In this document: positions 30,719-40,837 of the stretch, in pieces
Layout of the letters: each line of letters begins with the position of its first letter
Position numbering within the stretch: position 1 is the stretch's first letter
NCBI GenBank assembly: GCA_036936605.1
Contig: JAUPFV010000002.1
Coordinates: 164,416,813-164,480,812, forward strand
DNA length: 64,000 bases
Origin: Limnanthes douglasii subsp. nivea
Taxonomy: Eukaryota > Streptophyta > Magnoliopsida > Brassicales > Limnanthaceae
Reading direction: 5' to 3'
Notes under the pieces: model-generated
Told to the model about the DNA's origin: nothing
Seen by the model: only the letters and a program-made list of their open reading frames with translations
Databases searched by the model: none
Made by a program: the position numbers and the translations under genes

Positions 30719-32941
30719 ATGGTCTTGTTGATGAAGTTAGAGATGACGAACGGAGGAGAATCTGTGAAGGAGATGACAAGTAAATTCGCTAAGTTGGACA
30801 AGTTCGAAGGACATGATTTCAGACGATGGCAGAAAAAGATGCATTTTCTATTGACTACACTCAATGTTGTGTATGTCTTGAGTACCCCCTGGCCAGAGAT
30901 CACTGAGAATGAAACATTGGAACAAACGAGGAGGCGCAGCAAGTGGGAGAATGATGACTACATTTACCGAGGCCATATATTAAACGGTATGTCTGATACT
31001 TTGTTTGATGTATACCAAAATGTCGAATCTGCAAAAGAGTTATGGGATTCTATAGAATCAAAATACATGGCAAAAGATGCTTCTAGTAGGAAGTTCCTGG
31101 TTAGTAATTTTATAAATTACAAAATGGTTGACTCTAGACCTTTAATGGAACAGTATAATGAACTACTAAGAATTCTGGGTCAATTTGTTCAACATAATAT
31201 GAAAATGGACGAATGTATTTCGGTTTCTTCTGTTATTGACAAATTGCCTCCTTCATGGAACGATGTTAAACACATACTGAAACACAACAAGAAAGAAATG
31301 ACTCTAGTCGAACTTGGTAGTCATTTTAAGATTGAAGAGTCTCTAAGGGCTCAAGATGAATTAAGTAATCCCAAGGGTAAAAACCAAGTGGGAAACTCAT
31401 CTGTAAATATGGCTGAAAGCAGCGGATTCTTTAAGAATGGAAATACAGATAAGAGGAATAAACGAAAGTTTAAAGGAAACAACAAAAACAATAATTTTAA
31501 CAGTAAAAAGCCTAAAATAACATGCTGGAAATGTGGCAAACCTGGTCACTTTAGAAGGGATTGTCGAGTTGGAAAAGGAAAAAATAATGTTGGTCCAAGT
31601 GGGAACAATGCTGGTTCAAGTGGAAACAATGCTGGTTCAAGTGGATCTAAGGATCTTGAAAAGCAACAAGGTCAGATTTTATTTCAGAATTCTAATTCTG
31701 GTCAAAATTATATATCTCTAATATCTGAAGCATTTTATGTGCAAGATGATGATGTTGCTTGGTGGGTTGATTCGGGAGCAACAAGTCATGTATGTAAAGA
31801 TCTTCGATGGTTTAGTAATTTTCAACCGATTGAAGATGGACCTACACTTAAGATGGGAAATGTTGCTACGGAACCAATCAAAGGACTAGGAAATGTTAAA
31901 TTACTATTTACTTCTGGAAAGTACATATTATTGAACAATGTATTGTATGTTCCTGGGATTCGAAAGAATCTTTTGTCTGGTGTTGTTTTAAACAATTGTG
32001 GTTTCAAACAAGTGTACGGAAGTGGCAAATATGTATTGTCAAAACATGGTGTATTTATGGGATTCGGATATTTATGTAATGGTATGTTTATGTTAAATAT
32101 TAATGTTTCGTTCGAAAATGATTCTGTTTGCATGACTTCTACTAGTGTGTGTAGAAATATAAATAAAACAGAATTATGGCATGCTAGATTAGGACATGTT
32201 CATTATGAAAGAATAAAAGACATGTCTAAAATGAGCCTTATTCCTCATGTTGATGCAAATAATGAAAAATGTAAAACTTGCATGTTAACTAAGATAGCTA
32301 GAAAACCTTTCAATAATGTTAACCGAGTTTCCAAAATATTAGAACTAGTACATAGTGATTTATGTTATTTCCATGCTACACCTTTATTAGGAAATAAAAA
32401 GTATGTTATCACTTTTATTGATGATGCATCTAGATATTGCTACATTTATTTGTTGCATGCTAAAAATGAAGCTCTTGATAAGTTTAAAATCTATAAGGAA
32501 GAAGTTGAGCTACATAAGAATGATTTGATTAAAAATCTACGTACGGATAGAGGAGGTGAATATTATGATCCTATATATTTTCAGTCTACGGGTATAATTC
32601 ATCAAACCACGGCTCCTTATACACCACAACAAAATGGTATAGCTGAAAGGAAGAATAGGACTTTGAAAGAAATGGTTAATTCCATGTTTTCATATTCGGG
32701 TTTGAGTGAAGGATTCTGGGGTGAGGTTATGTTAATAGCCTGTTATTTATTGAATCGTGTTCCTACTAAAAGGAATAAGATGACCCCGTATGAGCGTTGG
32801 TTTAAGAAGCCTCCACCACTAAATTATCTGAGAGTTTGGGGTTGTAGAGCAGTTGTAAGACTCACTGAACCTAAAAGGAAAAATTTGGGTGAAAGAGGTA
32901 TAGACTATATAATGGTCGAATATAATATCCAGATAGTGTAA
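30719..32941 (+). CDS. copia Gag-Pol, N-terminal two thirds (open 740 codons)
   Basis: One uninterrupted frame. A UBN2-type gag region starts FAKLDKFEGHDFRRWQKKMHFLL. A basic asparagine-rich stretch precedes the knuckle CWKCGKPGHFRRDC (from residue 269), and two and a half VGPSGNNAGSSG-type repeats follow. The protease has WWVDSGATSH (catalytic Asp 351). The gag-pre-integrase box is LWHARLGHVHYERI...CKTC (residues about 483-521). The integrase core has FIDDASRY, TDRGGEYY (Asp 610) and NGIAERKNRT (Glu 643); spacing between these two is a little short. The frame ends in KNLGERGIDYIMVEYNIQIV, just after integrase, where RT should begin. The likely real start is the ATG at 30743 (MTNGGESVKEMTSKF). 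The element is truncated at the IN/RT border. Confidence 0.8.
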   Translation: MVLLMKLEMTNGGESVKEMTSKFAKLDKFEGHDFRRWQKKMHFLLTTLNVVYVLSTPWPEITENETLEQTRRRSKWENDDYIYRGHILNGMSDTLFDVYQNVESAKELWDSIESKYMAKDASSRKFLVSNFINYKMVDSRPLMEQYNELLRILGQFVQHNMKMDECISVSSVIDKLPPSWNDVKHILKHNKKEMTLVELGSHFKIEESLRAQDELSNPKGKNQVGNSSVNMAESSGFFKNGNTDKRNKRKFKGNNKNNNFNSKKPKITCWKCGKPGHFRRDCRVGKGKNNVGPSGNNAGSSGNNAGSSGSKDLEKQQGQILFQNSNSGQNYISLISEAFYVQDDDVAWWVDSGATSHVCKDLRWFSNFQPIEDGPTLKMGNVATEPIKGLGNVKLLFTSGKYILLNNVLYVPGIRKNLLSGVVLNNCGFKQVYGSGKYVLSKHGVFMGFGYLCNGMFMLNINVSFENDSVCMTSTSVCRNINKTELWHARLGHVHYERIKDMSKMSLIPHVDANNEKCKTCMLTKIARKPFNNVNRVSKILELVHSDLCYFHATPLLGNKKYVITFIDDASRYCYIYLLHAKNEALDKFKIYKEEVELHKNDLIKNLRTDRGGEYYDPIYFQSTGIIHQTTAPYTPQQNGIAERKNRTLKEMVNSMFSYSGLSEGFWGEVMLIACYLLNRVPTKRNKMTPYERWFKKPPPLNYLRVWGCRAVVRLTEPKRKNLGERGIDYIMVEYNIQIV

Positions 32942-33398
32942 TCTTTTTGTTCTTCTTTGCATTTGAGGGAGCTTGTTCTCTTTTTATTTTGTTAATTATC
33001 ATAGCGTTGTCTTCATTTATCTTTTCTGCTGAGGCATCGTTAATCATGTTAAAGAAACTATGTCAGCTATATCGGTTAGACTTCGAAAAGTCTTAGGGCT
33101 TGGTTATATTGATTTTCCTAGTCGAACTGTTTTCGTACTTAATTTTTTTGCCTCGTTAAAAACCTTTGTTGGCTAAAACCTCCATTGAGGATAAAAATCT
33201 TTATTTTTCCAAAAGAAAAGAGTGCAACTAACAATTTGTAGGCTGCTAGGATGTTACATACTTATTCAACATACTTCGATTATTTGTTAGATATGGATAA
33301 GAGCCCCCCATAGTCTTTGCTGAAATATAAAGTGAATACGATATATAGTTGTACTTGTTTTGTGTAAGTATGTTACATTGTAGATGTCGTGAACATTG
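32942..33398. other. Non-coding retroelement DNA with a conserved CCTCGTTAAAAACC motif
   Basis: No coding. GCCTCGTTAAAAACC (33152-33166) followed by AAAAGAGTGCAAC (33218-33230) matches a motif pair seen in three other places in the window near LTR ends. GAGCCCCCCATAG (33301-33313) would read as a G-rich tract on the minus strand. It probably belongs to a Tat-type element's 3' untranslated part or LTR. Confidence 0.35.
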
Positions 33399-33827
33399 TG
33401 ATAAACTCCTCCTAGAATCGGCACTCTGAAATGGGATAGGGATAACTTTGCGACCACGAACCCAAAACGATTCAAGGATCAAAGGATGTGGATCGATAGG
33501 TCACACAAAGGTTGTGGAAAGACCTTTGATATTCCAACTGATCTTCCTTTGGATATGACGCACCAAATGAAGATCAGGTTTTCTTGTGGATATTACACAC
33601 CAACAAGAGAAGAGTAAAACTTAAGAAGTTTTTTTTTCAGAATCAAAGATAGTCTACATTAGAATTCTGAGTACATAGTTTTTATAGGAGAAAGAACTAG
33701 TCTTGAACACAATTAAGGCTTTTCTTGGAAACATAATGCATGCTTCTAAAATAATTAAGGTTTTTCTTGGAAACAAAATGCTTTAATATTGAAAATACAG
33801 AGTATTAATGATATAAGCTGGAAATCA
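33399..33827 (-). repeat. G2 family LTR, minus orientation
   Basis: 429 bp, reading TGATTTCCAGC...GAGTTTATCA on the minus strand. It closely matches the LTRs at 34280, 46782 and 53045. Short open frames here translate LTR DNA only. Confidence 0.85.
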
Positions 33828-34263
33828 GACCCTTCCCTCCTCCAAGGACGTGGCTTTTGGTGTAGATGGGCCTTGGGCTTTTATTTCAACAAATGGGCAA
33901 TGGTGAAGTGAAACAATTGCCTCATTAAAAACCTTGTCAAGAAAACTCATTGGGACAAAACTTGAACAAGGGAAAAAGAGTACAACCGAGACACTTTCTC
34001 ATTTGTTGAAATCAATTAGCTTGAATCAAGACCAAAGTGGTTTGACAAGCTTTTCCACCATACTTGCTGTTTTGATCACGTGGATTCTCTAGTTGATTAA
34101 GCAATCCTCCAATAGCTTTGTTAAATTGTTTTGCTCTTGATCGAGTTGTTGGACCAGCCAGTAAAATAAGAATATCTTCAACTTCAAGCTCATCTTCTTT
34201 TTCAAGTTGTTCATCTGGTTCTTGCACATTTCCATGTTCTAAACTCCTTGTGTCATCTAGGAT
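33828..34263 (-). pseudogene. G2 pol 3' end and 3' UTR, minus orientation
   Basis: It encodes [26 protein letters not shown]...[10 protein letters not shown]...LVLIQAN and stop (34262-34012), the C-terminal tail of G2 pol. An untranslated segment with the motif pair CCTCATTAAAAACC / AAAGAGTACAAC and a polypurine tract next to the LTR follows. It is cut exactly at the ATCCTAGATGACAC site (34263), where a plus-oriented G2 polypurine tract begins. Confidence 0.75.
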
Positions 34264-34279
34264 GGAGGAGGGAATGGTC
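34264..34279 (+). other. G2 polypurine tract
   Basis: GGAGGAGGGAATGGTC lies directly before the LTR start TGATTTCC. It would prime plus-strand synthesis. Confidence 0.7.
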
Positions 34280-34707
34280 TGATTTCCAGCTTATATCATT
34301 AATACTTTGTATTTTCAATATTAAAGCATTTTGTTTCCAAGAAAAGCCTTAATTATTTTAGAGACATGCATTATGTTTCCAAGAACAGCCTTAATTGTGT
34401 TCAAGGCTAGTTCTTTCTCCTATAAAAACGATGTACTCAAAATTCTAATGGTTAGACTATCTTTGATTCTGAAAAAAATTCTTAAGTTTTACTCTTCTCT
34501 TGTTGGTGTGTAATATCCACAAAAAAACCTGTTCTTCATTTGGTGCGTCATATCCAAAGGAAGATCAGTTGGAATATCAAAGGCCTTTCCACAACCTTTG
34601 TGTGACCTATCGATCCACATCCTTTGATCCTTGAATCCTTTTGGGTTCCTGGTTGCAAAGTTATCCCTATCCCATTTCAGAGTACCGATTCTAGGAGGAG
34701 TTTATCA
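34280..34707 (+). repeat. G2 family LTR, plus orientation
   Basis: 428 bp, TGATTTCCAGC...GAGTTTATCA. It lies head-to-head with the minus-oriented G2 pol end. It is followed directly by Tat integrase sequence, not by a primer site, so it is a 3' LTR end or a solo fragment. Confidence 0.85.
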
Positions 34708-35900
34708 GAAGCCCATAGCACTTTTAGTATGAGCGGTCAAATATGCAGTGATGGACGATGTCCTCTACAAAAAAGTGCTACACAATCCATGTTACATTGT
34801 CTAAGAAAAAATGAAGCCTTTCTTTTCCTTAAAGACCTATATGAATGGATTATTGGGGCACATTGTGGATAAAGTAACTTAATACTATATTTCTTTTTTG
34901 TAGATTTTTATTGGCCCAAGTTAGCTGCTGACACCAATGCCGTCGTCAAAGGCTATAACACATGTCAACAATACGCCAACACGAGCCACCAGCCAGGGGA
35001 GCCATTGAGCATCACCCTAATTCTTTGTTCATTTGATAAGGGGAAGGGGACAACCTGGTAGGATCTCTACCAATGGGCACAGGAAAACTGGTGGTAGTTA
35101 TCGACTATTTTAGAAGTCGGGTTGAGGAAAAATCTCTATACAAAAGCAGGGCTCATGAAATTTGTGATTTTCTATATATTCAAACCCTCTCTCGATTCGG
35201 GATCCCGCGCATCTTTATGATATACAATGAGCCACAGTTTCAAAATGAGGTAATGGTAGCTTTTTGTATAAGGTATGAGGTGGAAGGACACTTTTCAACT
35301 CCATATTATCCCAAGCAAACGTCTAGGCAGAGGTGACAAACCCAACCATCCTCGACGAAATAAAAACAAAGATTGTGGGCGCTAAGAGAAAATAGCCCGA
35401 CAAAATCGTCGATATAACATGAGCTTACCGAATGACACACAGGTCGACAAATGGCGAAACTCTTTTATACTTAGTGTATGGTATGGAGGCTATCATGCGT
35501 ACTAAGATAATCATCCTTATTCACAAAGTAAATTTTATTCGGAGTAGGCTAATACTATCGAGCAGTAAATTATCTTCGATTTAATCGAAGAACACTACGA
35601 TCAAGCTCAAGTTGAGGCAGAACACTATAGAAGCTTGATAAAAAAATCGGTTCAACTCCAAATTGAGGCCGAAGGCCCTTATAGTCGGTGACCTGGTGAT
35701 GAGAAAGGTCTCCCAAGGAGAATATGATATAAATGCAAGTAAATTAGCTCACAACTGGGATGGTCCTTACAAATTACTCCTAAAAGGATATCATGGAGCG
35801 TATCGGTTAAAATACATGGAAGAAAACTTCTTGAAGCACTTATGAAACATGAGCCATCTGAAATTATATCACAAAGCTTTGTAAGCTGCTTGTGCGCTCG
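34708..35900 (+). pseudogene. Tat-lineage Ty3 integrase and pol end, plus strand
   Basis: In order: DDVLYKKVLHNPCYIVLR (zinc-domain start), GAHCG (H box), YWPKLAADTNAVVKGYNTCQQYA (C box), GKLVVVIDYFRSRVEEKSL and FGIPRIFMIYNEPQFQNE (core Asp residues, the second changed to Asn-containing YNEPQF), HFSTPYYPKQTSRQR. After frameshifts and stops comes GDLVMRKVSQGEYDINASKLAHNWDGPYKLLLKGYHGAYRL, the typical Tat pol C-terminus. Upstream RT and RNase H are missing; a G2 LTR abuts the left end. It is dead. It would have integrated the element's cDNA. Confidence 0.7.
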
Positions 35901-36299
35901 TTTCCCTCCCGGTGCCATGAGAGGGATTTTTAATGAGGCAGAATGTAAGCTTTTCTACTAATAAAATTTTATTTTATTGCTTAAGAAACGTGTTACTTCA
36001 TTTTTATATTTGCAATGCAACATTGATGCTAGAAATACTGGTCAACGTTTTTAAAAGGTTATTACTCGAACTAAAAGGGTTCACCACCCTCCTTAGCTCG
36101 ACAAGATAAATATATACACTTTATACACTGATTACATCCTCCATCAAATTATCTATATACTTTGCTAATAGATCTCACTCTAAATACAAGGATGAAGCAC
36201 ATTAGTTCTCCATAATTGAAAGGCTTTCTACCTTGTCTTCTTCCTAATAATGCGACAAACGCCAAGTATAAATACTCTACGCAAGATGTGGTTGTGTAT
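35901..36299. other. Tat 3' untranslated DNA
   Basis: Starts after the pol end. It contains CCCTCCTTAGCTCGACAAG and no protein signal. Confidence 0.35.
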
Positions 36300-36560
36300 A
36301 ATGAAATTAGCAAACTGGTTAACTAACCAAGTCTCCAAGGCCACGCAAAAGTCCACACAGAGCCTTTACTTAAAATGTCAAATTAGTGAAATGATTAACC
36401 AAGCTTATAAGGTTACGCAATGGGCCATACTAAGCCTAGACTTAAAAAATCATAATCTTGAACTAGTTTATAAGGCCACACGAGGGATGCTACTAATCTT
36501 AAACTTACAAAGCCAAAATCGCAAATTGGTTAATAAACGAAGTCGATAAGGCCATGTAAG
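36300..36560. repeat. Tandem repeat in Tat 3' UTR, about 72-75 bp unit
   Basis: About 3.5 diverged copies of a unit with the order AACTGGTTAA, AAGGCCACGCAA, CTTAAA, CAAAAT. In translation it gives a pseudo-repetitive frame (36250-36549), which I regard as repeat, not gene. Tat-lineage elements are known to hold such arrays between pol and the 3' LTR. Confidence 0.6.
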
Positions 36561-36949
36561 GGGTCATATTGTGTTGGTCAACTACATACACCGACCCCTC
36601 CCCCCATACATAAAGTAGTATACATATAAGTTACTCAACTAAGTACACCAACGAGACAACACGAAAATCTTCGAATAATATGTGCGCGGATGGATTATTG
36701 GACAATAGATAAGCGATACAAAAATTGATAATACACAACAGAATCATCGGGAAAACATTTCAACCAATTAAAAGTTTGAAACATAACCGAGCCTTTTGAT
36801 GTCTAGTCCCTATTGATAATACAAACAGAATCATCGGGAAAACACAATATTACATACATAATAAAATGTCAAACGTCAATACATTTTCAACACAAATAAA
36901 AACGGATGTGCCATACAAGCATATTCTCCAAGGTTGCGACACTACTACT
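36561..36949. other. Non-coding DNA with a short direct repeat
   Basis: An approximate 32-bp word with ATTGATAATAC and AGAATCATCGGGAAAAC occurs twice (about 36727 and 36812). No gene is seen. Confidence 0.35.
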
Positions 36950-39780
36950 TTAGTCAGCATGAAGTGGCACGACATCGACACCGACCCCTTCATTTTGGCC
37001 CACTAGAGGTATATCTCCCCCACCTTCAGTAGCTAGGCCCACCTCAGTTAAAACCATCTCATATTCCCTTTTTTCACACTGGGTACATCTCCCCCACCTT
37101 CAGTAGCTAGCCCCACCTCAGTTAAAACCATATCATATTCCCTTTTTTCACACTGGCTATCATTGTCTTCTTCTTCATCACCCGATGAACCAAAACGCTC
37201 ATCCCATGTACTAAAAATTCAATCTCACCCAGGTTAGGATTCTTTCTCTAAATATGAAAATAATATTATTTTATATTTTCGATAGCAAATTATGCACAAC
37301 TTCCATAGTGTTTGCTTTTTGCTCTTTAATTATTTTAGTTGTATGATCCAATATCTCCATATTAGCTTACTCCATCTCAATTCGGACTTTTGCTCCATCT
37401 CAGTTTTCAGCTCTCCAACATCACGATACATATTTTGGTGGATAATGTTTCAAACTTTTCCTCCACATATACCTTCTGAGCCAACAACACTACATTTTGA
37501 GCAATCAACTTATCATTCTACGTCGTCTGCATCGTACGCTCTACCGGAAACTCGGGATTTTCTCTTGTTTGACTGACGGGACGCATGAGACCTCTACCTA
37601 AGAATTGAGTTATGTCTCCAACATTGATGCCTTAATTTCAAGGCCAACAACAACCGCGTTCCGCGTGCCACACCATATTTCTCATCCAAAATACAACTTC
37701 AGCAAATGAGTCTCCCTTCCTTCTATTAGCAAGACTTGGATTAGCAGGACTCGAATTGTTTTCGTCACCAAGTGGTTTTGGACCGACAACCAACACACTC
37801 TTTTTTATCTACGAGGATAATTTTCTTTACCACAAGTCATTCGTTAAAAAGACTTGTCATTTGAGATATGAGGACCCTTTTTCTTCATGAGTACGCAGCT
37901 TTTCCCATCTCTGATCCCTCAGGTAGTATAGATTCACCTTTCATGATACATAAACTGGTCGAGACACCACTACCCGTTACCGCTTCCTAAAAGATATTTA
38001 ACAAATACTTCATGTTGGGCCTCTTCTCTGGTCCAAAAGTAGGTTCAGCCTCCTTAATACGTGGTTCATCTAAATCAACAATCTACAGATCCTTTATTTA
38101 CTATCCATCATAGTTGACCTCTTTAACAATTTTTGTTTAGATTATGTATGTCTGGTTCTTTCGGTGCCTCGTCTGATGCAACATTCAACTGGGAACATGC
38201 ATGAGCAATGGTCACTAAATATGTGAATTGATTAAGAGAAATATCAAACTCATTAGGTTTTTGTTTCTTTGCATTTTGGTCCTAAGTTGAAGCGCTAGTA
38301 TGAGATTTCTTATTTAATCATAATTAGATTTTAGAAAATTATTCATCGTGGTGTCCATCATCCTCCTTGTTCGTTTGAGATCGGCCTGAATATTCTTAGT
38401 TGGCACAGTGTCCATCATCCTCCTTGGTCGTTTGAGATCGGCCTGAATATTCTTAGTTGGCACTTGATACTCTATATTTCTCTTCAGTGGTGAAGTCTCC
38501 CCCTGTTGAACAACACTTGCAGCCACTATTGGTGAACTTCATAGATTTATAACATTCGTACAAATAATATTATCCACTATTCGAGGTATTTTGCCTCTGG
38601 TATCACCCTTGGGCCGGTCCATTTCTCCACTTTGTGTGGCTTGGGGCAACAAATTAGTAGCAGACTTCTGATGATTTTTTTAGGGCTCGTATTGTCTCTT
38701 TTCCTTTTTGTTTTTGGGCTAGACTCCTCTCGAATGGCCTTATACTGCTTCGTGGGTATAACGAGTTCACAATTGTAACCATTTTTTTATTACTGCTCAT
38801 TACCCTATTCGAGAGATCCTCTTTATGGCCCCATGAACTCTTTTGGTGTCATTTCTCTCAGGAACGTCAAAGTTCAGGAGCACTAGCATCCTCATTTTCC
38901 ACCTCAAAGGATCAATTTTTAAACGATGAACACCTCATCATCTTTGTTCCCTTACAAAATACTTCTATTACAAAATCAGCAAACTCCATTAGTTTTTTCA
39001 CTAATGATACCTCCGACCGTATCTCCCTCCTCACTCTCATTGACAAAAGCTACCCAAACAACCCTTGTAAAGCCATAACATTCTCGGCATAAACGTCTTC
39101 AACACTAACAATTTTAAGAAACTTCTATTAAATATACTATTTGTCATTAGGGCATAACTTAACTTTTTCCCTTTGAAAAAATCTCTATAATCCAACTCCG
39201 GCGATGCAAATACAAGTATAAAGACAATTAAAAAGATATTCCAATTTATACAAACTTATAAAGATTATATTTACCTTTGAGCAACATGTCCGACTATAAA
39301 ATATTACATCACAACTGGATCCCTCAAAATAACTCGATATGTAAAAGAATCATCCCTCGAGATCTTTTTATAATCAAGAAGACCGATCATCATCTTGGCA
39401 TATGAATCCACTTGAAATATATATGTACTAGCGGTTTATTGTTACAAGAAACCAATCCTACACTAGAACATTGCTCCCCACAAATATTCGTCACGTGTTC
39501 ATAACTATTTCCGTCAGATAAATATCGTTGCCCTAAAAAACTTACAACAACCTAGAAAACAAAGGGCATCATTGTCTATACTCCATATTGTATGTGAAGA
39601 AGGCGAACTTACCCCTTAAACATCAAATAACGTGTCTCCAAATTTAGGAAATCACACGATAACTCCTTTAGGAATGTACTAGTCTAATAGCTTGTAGCCC
39701 TACTTCGACTCCTCAATATAATCATATAGAAAGTCATTCATTTCCTTAATTTAGACCAAATAACAATACTTTATAGTAGT
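36950..39780 (-). pseudogene. Probable Tat antisense gene remnant (unidentified protein)
   Basis: Minus-strand reading is open in stretches. Examples are FLKIVSVEDVYAENVMALQG and EIRSEVSLVKKLMEFADFVI (about 39130-38980), GYNCELVIPTKQYKAI (about 38780-38735), a basic stretch with a 19-residue duplication containing VPTKNIQADLKRPRRMMDT (38526-38314), and an acidic end with WDERFGSSGDEEEDND (about 37205-37160). Two DNA duplications in it are exact enough to be recent: a 75-bp pair at about 37008-37157 and a 57-bp pair at 38340-38453. It lies downstream of, and opposite to, the plus-strand Tat pol, the position of antisense genes in Retand/Grande/RIRE2-type elements. The protein itself I do not recognise. 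Confidence 0.4.
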
Positions 39781-39809
39781 GAAGCCCTCACCCAGTGGAT
39801 AAAAATCAC

Positions 39810-40109
39810 TGTTGGTCACCCATGTTTGACCAAAGTTGTAATATAGTTTCATATGTTTCTTTTTGTATCCAATGGGTCTTTCATATTTTAAAACATTATA
39901 TGTTTGGTCCCTGATGTTTAGCCAAAATCTACATATGATCCATAATGTTCAATTTTTGCATTAATGTTTCAATAAAGTCACAGATAGTCATGGTTAATCC
40001 CACGCAAGAGGATTAAAAATATAATGTTTCAAAACATAAAGGACATATTTAATACAAAAGTAAACATGGGTGACCATAAATCAACTTTGGCCAAACATAG
40101 GAACCAACA
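39810..40109. mobile_element. MITE, about 300 bp
   Basis: The ends TGTTGGTCACCCATGTTTG and (reverse strand) TGTTGGTTCCTATGTTTG continue inward as ACCAAAGTTG / GCCAAAGTTG, giving a terminal inverted repeat of about 28 bp with few mismatches. No coding. I could not identify a convincing target duplication, so the superfamily is open. Confidence 0.6.
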
Positions 40110-40335
40110 ATAATATTTATCACATGTCATGTCAGTTGTACACTCCTCATCATCAGTATGCATTTCAATTCGAGTGTACCCTAAATATGCATCCATGAAA
40201 GGCATTATTTTGTTCTCCGAATTAGCATCTACGAGCTGATCAAATTTTGAGATCGGGTATGGATCGTTCAGGCATGCTCAATTGGGATGGTGAAGTCCAC
40301 ACACATCATTTACTTGTTATTAATAGTTTTTATGA
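40110..40335 (-). pseudogene. Tat-lineage RT fragment, minus strand
   Basis: Pieces read VNDVCGLHHPN.ACLNDPYPISKFDQLVDA and NKIMPFMDAYLGYTRIEMH. They match the RT segment C-V-D-[FY]-T-D-L-N-K-A-C-P-K-D-x-Y-P-L-P and MDAYSGYNQI of Tat elements. It is cut at the left by the MITE region. Frameshifts are present. Confidence 0.6.
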
Positions 40336-40629
40336 GAACTAGATTCACAAGAAAGACGGGGTGATATGAAAATATTGTATTTAACCTTTGATTCCAATGA
40401 TGATGACCTCAACTTTTTTATGTGATAATGATCTATGTTTTTTATTGTTTGTTCGAAATCTACTATATATTGATATCTTTTGGTGCACTATCAAAAATTC
40501 AGACTCTTCTAATGTCACGCACTCTAATGTCATATAAAGGAAAAATACCTAAAATCTTGAATTAAAATATTAATATTTTAGATTGTAATGTCTCTCGTAT
40601 TATGTGCTGGATTTCGATCTTGTGTATGC
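40336..40629. other. Decayed Tat RT/protease linker
   Basis: No readable motif. It lies between the RT and protease fragments of the same minus-strand Tat element. Confidence 0.3.
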
Positions 40630-40837
40630 AGATACGTGTAATTTATTTTACTAATTCTCCAAGCTTAATTATTTTAAAGAGCCTTCTACAATTTTGGTGG
40701 TGATTATTAAAACATCATCGTGTAGTCCTAATATCTCCTTCAAGTCGTCATCATCGAATGTAATCAGAAGGAGGGGAGGTATGTACATGTGCACCAAAGT
40801 CAGTTTAATATGTTGAATATCAAGGTCATTGATGTGC
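40630..40837 (-). pseudogene. Tat-lineage protease-region fragment, minus strand
   Basis: LLITFDDDDLKEILGLHDDVLIITTKIVEGSLKRIL matches the stretch just before and into the Tat aspartic protease (ITFSxxD...HxDALVVxxxI...RILxD). The upstream part is cut at 40838 by a hAT insertion. The catalytic D-x-G is not clearly preserved. Confidence 0.55.

Noticed and set aside
36250..36549. 99-codon frame with about 25-residue repeats
   Set aside because: It is the translation of the Tat 3' UTR tandem repeat; no known domain.
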